DNA of 64,000 nt. Origin: Deltaproteobacteria bacterium (GTDB lineage Bacteria > Desulfobacterota > GWC2-55-46 > DRQE01). Below, one piece after another: positions 57,689 to 64,000 of the stretch. Each line of letters opens with the position of its first letter. Position 1 is the stretch's first letter. The translations under genes were made by a program, and so were the position numbers. The notes under the pieces were generated by a model. It saw nothing but the letters and a program-made list of their open reading frames with translations. It was not told the origin of the DNA and searched no databases. Location of the stretch: NCBI GenBank assembly GCA_015492245.1, contig WGFM01000012.1:62001-126000 (forward strand), read 5' to 3'.

Positions 57689-60322
57689 CTATTCAGCCCC
57701 CACGGTGGATATTACATACCGTTTGAGGTCTATGTATCGTTTTATCGCCCTTTCGATGTCCTCTGTTGTTATGGACTCTATGACCTGTGGATATTTCTTG
57801 AAGTGGTCATAGCCCAGGCCCAGGAGTTCGTTCAGTGCCATGTCAGAGGCCTGGCTCTTCACCCCCTGAAGACTCATTTCGTATCTACCCACAAGGGCCC
57901 TCTTTGCCCTCTCCAGCTCTTCAGGGGTTAGCCCCTTCTTTCTCAACTTCTTTAGCTCCTTTAAGATGGACTTTATGGCCCTCTTCTTCTTTTCCGAGGC
58001 ACAGCCTATGTAGACACCGAACATGCCCGTGTCCACCCCTGCCTTTATGAAGGCACTCACAGAGTAGGCAAGGCCCTGCCTGTCCCTTAACTCCACAAAC
58101 AGCCTTCCACCCTGAGAGCCCAGCGCCTCTGCCACGATTTCCATGGCATAGCGGTCCCTATCCCTGAGCGACGGACCCACAAACCCTATGCCTATGTGGG
58201 TCTGTTCCTTCTGTCTTACCTCACCTGTGGATATTCTACCCTTTGGTTTTTTCGCAGCAGCATGTTTCGGAAGGGCCGTGCCATCTCTTTTGAACCCTGA
58301 GAAGGCAGCCTTTATCTTCTCTATCACATGGTCAGGGTCCACATCCCCCACCACAGTGAGTATCATGCGCTGGGGAACGAAGACCCTTCTGTAGTGCTCT
58401 ACTATGTGGGCCCTCTTGAAGGTTGACACCGTTGTGTATTCACCAAGCACAGGCATGCCATAGGGGTGTTTCTTGAACAGTTCCCTGTAGAGTAGCTTGA
58501 AGGTGTAGCCTGGCAGATAGTCCTCCTCTCGCTCTATGGCTGCAAGGATGTCTTTCCGCAGCTTTTCTATCTCTTCTTCAGGAAAGGTGGGGTTGAGCAC
58601 CACATCTGCGAATATCTCCAGGGCTTCATCGAAGAATCGGGAGAGAAAGACCCCGCTGACACCGGTCGAGTTTCTTCCTGAAAACCCACTCAGAGAGCCT
58701 GCCATGTCCTCTATCCTGCGGGCTATCTCGACCCTTGTCATCTTCTCTGTGCCCCTTGTTAGCATCCTGGCAACGAAGTTGCTCAGCCCGTTGGTCTTCT
58801 TTGTCTCGAACATGAGTCCACCTGGAAACACACCGTAGAGTGCCACCGTGGGGTTGGAGTGGTCTTCCTTTACTATGAGGGTTATACCGTTCTCAAGCTC
58901 AACCTTTCTTATACCCTGCTGTGTCTTCTCCGGAATACCAGGGGCTTTCTTCACTCTAAAAGAGGCGAGTATGGCGGAAGATATGGTCTCTTCGTCTATG
59001 GATACATCTGTTCTTTCTGGCAGGAGAAGTGATACCGTAAGGTTACGGGGGTTAAAGTATTTTGCCACGACCCTTTTCACATCCCTCTCTGTTACGGCCC
59101 TTATTCTTTCAAGGTAGTTTCTTTCGAACTCTATGCTGCCTGATACAGTCTGGTAGTAGCCCAGCTGACGGGCCCTGCCCTGCATGGTCTCGCGTGCATA
59201 GACGAAATCACTCTCTATGGACAATTTCACCCTTTTCAGCTCCTCGGGGGCCACGCCTTCTTCGAGCAGTCCCTCGAGCTCACGGGTTATCTCCTTGAGT
59301 GTTTCCTCCACACGGGCTGTATCGAGGGTTGCGGTTATGAGGAAGAGCCCGCTATCTCTGGGTGTCATGGCATAGGCGGATATGGTGTGCACAAGCTCTT
59401 TTTCGAGCTTGAGCCGTTTGAAGAGCCTCGATGTTACACCCCCTGCAAGTATGCCGGAGAGCACATCCAGCGGGTAGCTGTCCTCATCTATCACAGGGGG
59501 TATGTGAAATGCCAGGGCAAGGCGTGTCTGTTTTATGTCTCTCTTTATAAGGGTAACCCTCAGGGAGTCCTGTGGTGGCTCCTGGGGCCGTAGCCTTTCA
59601 GGTGGGGGGAAGCCCCTGAACCCCTTGAATGCCTCTTTTATGCTATCGAGGGCATCTTCGGTGTTTACATCTCCCACCACAACAAGGGTCATGTTGGAAG
59701 GCACATACCACTTTTCGAAGAACCGTAGCATATCGTCCCTTGTGAGGGAACTCACCGTCTCTCTGTATCCTATGACAGGCCTTCTGTAGGGGTGCACGGT
59801 GTATGCCTTCTCGAAGATGGTCTTGTAGAGTTTTCTTCCAGGGTCATCCTCACCCATGCGGAGTTCTTCGAGGACCACCTCGAGCTCTTTTTTCAACTCC
59901 TCGGGGTCAAAGGTAGAGTGCTGTATGGCATCGCTTATTATGTCGAGTCCTTTGTGGAAGTATCGGCTTGCAACGGCAAGGTGGTAGACCGTGTAGTCGA
60001 AGGAGGTGAATGCGTTTATGTAGCCACCGGCGGATTCCACCTCGCGGGCTATCTGGCCTATGCCCCGTCTTTCTGTGCCCTTGAAGAGCATATGCTCGAA
60101 CACATGGGCTATGCCTGCCTCCCCTGGCTCTTCGTCCGCACTGCCAGCCCCGACCCACATCTGTATGGCAACCACAGGGGAGGTGTGGTTCTCATCCACT
60201 ATTACGGTGAGCCCGTTGGGAAGAACAGTGGTTGTTATGCGGGCATCTGCATTATTTGCAGATAAGGGGATGAAAATCAGCAGAAAAAGTGCTATTATAA
60301 GAGAGTTTGCTCTTGTAATCAT
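57689..60322 (-). CDS. Two-domain M16 zinc peptidase, exported
   Basis: An 877-residue pitrilysin-type protease with a signal peptide (about 5-27). The zinc motif HxxEH is His73-Val-Phe-Glu76-His77, with the third ligand Glu in the helix EVVLEELRMGE. The second half (about 445-870) is an M16C-like domain without the motif, so the active and inactive halves that are separate subunits in mitochondrial-type MPP are one chain here. It probably degrades peptides in the periplasm. AGGCGG precedes the minus-strand ATG at 60322. Possible promoter at 60351-60377. Confidence 0.92.
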   Translation of the reverse strand: MITRANSLIIALFLLIFIPLSANNADARITTTVLPNGLTVIVDENHTSPVVAIQMWVGAGSADEEPGEAGIAHVFEHMLFKGTERRGIGQIAREVESAGGYINAFTSFDYTVYHLAVASRYFHKGLDIISDAIQHSTFDPEELKKELEVVLEELRMGEDDPGRKLYKTIFEKAYTVHPYRRPVIGYRETVSSLTRDDMLRFFEKWYVPSNMTLVVVGDVNTEDALDSIKEAFKGFRGFPPPERLRPQEPPQDSLRVTLIKRDIKQTRLALAFHIPPVIDEDSYPLDVLSGILAGGVTSRLFKRLKLEKELVHTISAYAMTPRDSGLFLITATLDTARVEETLKEITRELEGLLEEGVAPEELKRVKLSIESDFVYARETMQGRARQLGYYQTVSGSIEFERNYLERIRAVTERDVKRVVAKYFNPRNLTVSLLLPERTDVSIDEETISSAILASFRVKKAPGIPEKTQQGIRKVELENGITLIVKEDHSNPTVALYGVFPGGLMFETKKTNGLSNFVARMLTRGTEKMTRVEIARRIEDMAGSLSGFSGRNSTGVSGVFLSRFFDEALEIFADVVLNPTFPEEEIEKLRKDILAAIEREEDYLPGYTFKLLYRELFKKHPYGMPVLGEYTTVSTFKRAHIVEHYRRVFVPQRMILTVVGDVDPDHVIEKIKAAFSGFKRDGTALPKHAAAKKPKGRISTGEVRQKEQTHIGIGFVGPSLRDRDRYAMEIVAEALGSQGGRLFVELRDRQGLAYSVSAFIKAGVDTGMFGVYIGCASEKKKRAIKSILKELKKLRKKGLTPEELERAKRALVGRYEMSLQGVKSQASDMALNELLGLGYDHFKKYPQVIESITTEDIERAIKRYIDLKRYVISTVGAE

Positions 60323-60350
60323 GGTCTTACCGCCTTTTTTTACACATAAG

Positions 60351-60377
60351 GATATACCATAGAGGATCTTTTTTCAA
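60351..60377 (-). promoter_or_regulatory. Possible minus-strand promoter of the M16 peptidase gene
   Basis: On the minus strand: TTGAAA (60377-60372), a short 15-base spacer, TATATC (60356-60351) preceded by TGG (extended -10). The spacer is shorter than ideal. I found no clear plus-strand pair for pncA in the same 71-base gap. Confidence 0.35.
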
Positions 60378-60393
60378 CAGAAAGGAGGAAGCG

Positions 60394-60978
60394 GTGGAAA
60401 CCAGGGCTCTCGTTGTAGTGGATTTTCAGAACGATTTCTGTCCTGGTGGCTCTCTACCGGTGCCAGAGGGCGACAGGATAGCAGACATCCTCAATGGCTA
60501 CATGGAAAGGTTCACCGAAGAGGGGCTTCCCATCTTTGCCTCGAGGGACTGGCATCCCCCCAAGACGAGCCACTTCAAGGAATACGGCGGGATATGGCCG
60601 CCACACTGTGTTATGGGCACCAGGGGGGCAGAGTTTCACCCTGCGTTGAGGCTGCCTCCATCTGCCATAATACTCACCAAGGGCGACAGACCCGATGAGG
60701 ACGCATACTCGGTCTTCCAGGCACATACAGATGATGGAAAGGGCTTCAAAGAGGTGCTCGAAGAGATGAACATAGGACACCTCCATGTGGGAGGACTTGC
60801 AACAGACTACTGTGTGAGGGCAACCGTGCTCGATGCACTAAGGGAAGGCCTGAGGGTAACCCTCCTTCTCGATGCCATAAAGGGGGTGGATGTGGAAGAG
60901 GGAGACTCTGTGCGGGCCATAGAAGAGATGAGACAGAATGGGGCAGACACGATAACGATGGAGCAGTTGTCCCTTTAA
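60394..60978 (+). CDS. pncA: Nicotinamidase
   Basis: A 194-residue isochorismatase-fold amidase that deaminates nicotinamide for NAD salvage. The catalytic triad is Asp10 (VVVDFQNDF), Lys96 (LTKGD) and Cys140 (ATDYCVRAT); metal ligands Asp52, His54 and His60 (RDWHPPKTSHF) are present. GTG 60394 follows AAAGGAGG. Distinguished from other isochorismatase-like hydrolases by the metal site, which they lack. Confidence 0.94.
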   Translation: METRALVVVDFQNDFCPGGSLPVPEGDRIADILNGYMERFTEEGLPIFASRDWHPPKTSHFKEYGGIWPPHCVMGTRGAEFHPALRLPPSAIILTKGDRPDEDAYSVFQAHTDDGKGFKEVLEEMNIGHLHVGGLATDYCVRATVLDALREGLRVTLLLDAIKGVDVEEGDSVRAIEEMRQNGADTITMEQLSL

Positions 60979-61008
60979 GGGGCTGGAAAAGTTTTCTACC
61001 CAAACTTC

Positions 61009-61037
61009 TTGACTTTTAACATATATTTGAGTATTCA
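61009..61037 (+). promoter_or_regulatory. Possible promoter of the aroD-gap-pgk series
   Basis: TTGACT (61009-61014), 17-base spacer, TATTCA (61032-61037), in a 77-base AT-rich gap before aroD. The -10 match is poor; the -35 is good. Confidence 0.4.
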
Positions 61038-61055
61038 TAAATGTGTTAAATAAAG

Positions 61056-62784
<1,729 letters not shown>

Positions 62785-62810
62785 GAAGCCTTTTTAAGGA
62801 GGTAATCGTC

Positions 62811-64000
62811 TTGGTAATAGAAGAGCTTACCTATTTGGACGATCTGGAAATAAAACACAAGAGGGTTTTCATAAGGGTGGACTTCAATGTGCCCATGGAT
62901 GACAAGGGCAATATAGCAGACGATACACGGATAAGGAGTGTGCTGCCCACCATAAACTACGCACTCGATGAAGGGGCAAAGATAATACTTGCCTCACATC
63001 TTGGAAGACCGGGGGGCAAGAGGGTGGAAAACTTAAGCCTTGCCCCTGTGGCAAAAAGGCTCTCCAGGCTCCTTGAAAAGGAGGTGAAACTCGCCCCCGA
63101 TTGTGTAGGCCCGGAGGTTGAAAAGATGGTGGCAGCCATGAAGCCGGGAGATATAGTGCTGCTTGAGAACCTGAGGTTCCGTCCTGAAGAAGAGGCAAAC
63201 GACGATGAGTTCGGCAGGAAACTGGCAGGTCTTGCAGATGTCTACATAAACGATGCCTTCGCGACAGCCCACAGGGCACACGCATCGAATGTGGCAATTA
63301 CCAAGTATATCGATGTGGTGGGTGCAGGGTTTCTCATGAAGAAAGAGCTTGCCTACTTTTCAAAGGCATTCGAGGACCCTGTAAGACCCTTTGTGGCGAT
63401 AATAGGTGGAAAGAAGGTCTCCGATAAGGTTAGTGTGCTGGTGAATCTCTGTGATAGGGCGGATAAACTCATAATAGGTGGTGGCATGGCACTAACCTTC
63501 TTCAAGGCCCTTGGCTATGAGGTTGGCAACTCCTTTGTAGACGACACCGCCCTGCCAAAGGCAAGAGAGGTGATAGAGAAGGCAAGGGAGCACAACATAA
63601 AACTCTTCCTGCCCGTGGACTTCGTTGTTGCAGACAGATTCAGCCCCTCTGCCGAGACGAAGGTTGTAACCTACCAGGAGATACCAAAGGACTGGATGGC
63701 ACTCGATATAGGGCCTGCAACGGTAACCCTTTTCAGCGAGGCCCTCCAGAACGCAAAGACCATAATATGGAACGGCCCAATGGGTGTATACGAGATGGAC
63801 GCCTTCAGCCGTGGCACCTTTGCAATGGTAACGAGTGTGGCAAATACCTATGCCATGACCATAGTGGGCGGTGGGGATACGGATGTGGCGATCCACAGGG
63901 CAGGAGAGTTCGCAAAGATGAGCTATATATCCACAGGGGGTGGAGCCTTCCTTGATCTCCTCAAGGGAAATGAGCTCCCAGGGATAGTTTGCCTGAAGAG
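62811..64000 (+). CDS. pgk: Phosphoglycerate kinase, truncated by window end
   Basis: Reads from TTG 62811 (AAGGAGG at 62796-62802) to the window edge without a stop, about 396 residues, so nearly complete. N-terminal domain: [22 protein letters not shown] and [10 protein letters not shown], which bind 3-phosphoglycerate. C-terminal domain: [19 protein letters not shown] and the nucleotide loop [10 protein letters not shown]. Catalyses ATP formation from 1,3-bisphosphoglycerate. The usual GAP-PGK gene order suggests tpiA may follow outside the window. Confidence 0.96.
   Translation, partial: MVIEELTYLDDLEIKHKRVFIRVDFNVPMDDKGNIADDTRIRSVLPTINYALDEGAKIILASHLGRPGGKRVENLSLAPVAKRLSRLLEKEVKLAPDCVGPEVEKMVAAMKPGDIVLLENLRFRPEEEANDDEFGRKLAGLADVYINDAFATAHRAHASNVAITKYIDVVGAGFLMKKELAYFSKAFEDPVRPFVAIIGGKKVSDKVSVLVNLCDRADKLIIGGGMALTFFKALGYEVGNSFVDDTALPKAREVIEKAREHNIKLFLPVDFVVADRFSPSAETKVVTYQEIPKDWMALDIGPATVTLFSEALQNAKTIIWNGPMGVYEMDAFSRGTFAMVTSVANTYAMTIVGGGDTDVAIHRAGEFAKMSYISTGGGAFLDLLKGNELPGIVCLK

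Noticed and set aside
57681-57694. Palindrome GAATAG-GT-CTATTC as an attachment or regulatory site
   Set aside because: It is produced by two mirrored stop codons with similar preceding codons and is too short to be a terminator.

Overview
The window looks like chromosomal DNA of a Gram-negative bacterium that depends heavily on c-type cytochromes. It carries outer-membrane-type lipoproteins, a large beta-barrel, a system II cytochrome c maturation module and four multiheme cytochromes. Arg is written mostly as AGG/AGA and Ile mostly as ATA, the proteins are rich in K, E and R, and GTG/TTG starts and 4-base stop/start overlaps are common. Together with ThyX, an archaeal-type AdoMet synthetase, a DUF4390-NtrY-NtrX set and PA2778/PA2779-type genes, this suggests a thermophilic or anaerobic lineage such as Nitrospirota (Thermodesulfovibrio-like) or a neighbouring deltaproteobacterial-type phylum. 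The lineage is an inference; no rRNA or tRNA gene was recognised in the window.

Layout. 1-5091: end of an HtrA protease gene, then a promoter and a small zinc-ribbon membrane protein, a TlpA-like thioredoxin lipoprotein, a B12-binding radical SAM enzyme, and ResB and CcsA (cytochrome c maturation). 5131-19477: a promoter and a terminator-like leader hairpin, followed by a 12-gene same-strand operon. It encodes two beta-propeller proteins, an outer-membrane beta-barrel, three CsgG/GNA1162-like proteins, a HAMP-only membrane protein, a parvulin chaperone and cytochromes with 5, 26, 15(+1) and 3 haem motifs. I read this as an extracellular electron-transfer or cytochrome-export system and it is the most interesting part of the window. 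19521-20652: a separately promoted REC/HD-GYP response regulator. 20771-29170: rpmE-thyX-prfA-murA-hisGDBHAF plus a DUF2127 membrane protein. 29167-33094: a divergent superoxide dismutase facing a minus-strand 2-oxoacid dehydrogenase operon (E1alpha, E1beta, E2). 33140-34145: hisIE and a HIT protein. 34142-37739: minus-strand threonine dehydratase, rRNA methyltransferase, TPR lipoprotein, C39-like peptidase and PA2779-like protein. 37774-44168: DUF2155 lipoprotein, DUF4390-NtrY-NtrX and a second sigma-54 activator. 44263-57686: yebC-ruvCAB-queH-MAT-dksA-like-radical SAM-Nudix-purL-purF-lipoprotein-CHASE2 cyclase-NTPase, almost all co-directional. 57689-64000: an M16 protease (minus), then pncA, aroD, gap and pgk; pgk runs off the window.

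How it fits together. The first block supplies haem ligation and thiol chemistry, which the second block needs to mature about 49 CxxCH motifs. The rest is housekeeping: histidine, purine, shikimate and queuosine synthesis, recombination, glycolysis, and two-component and second-messenger regulation. Genes are tightly packed, convergent pairs nearly touch, and no gene-free stretch exceeds 300 bases. No CRISPR array, insertion sequence, prophage, tRNA or rRNA was recognised.
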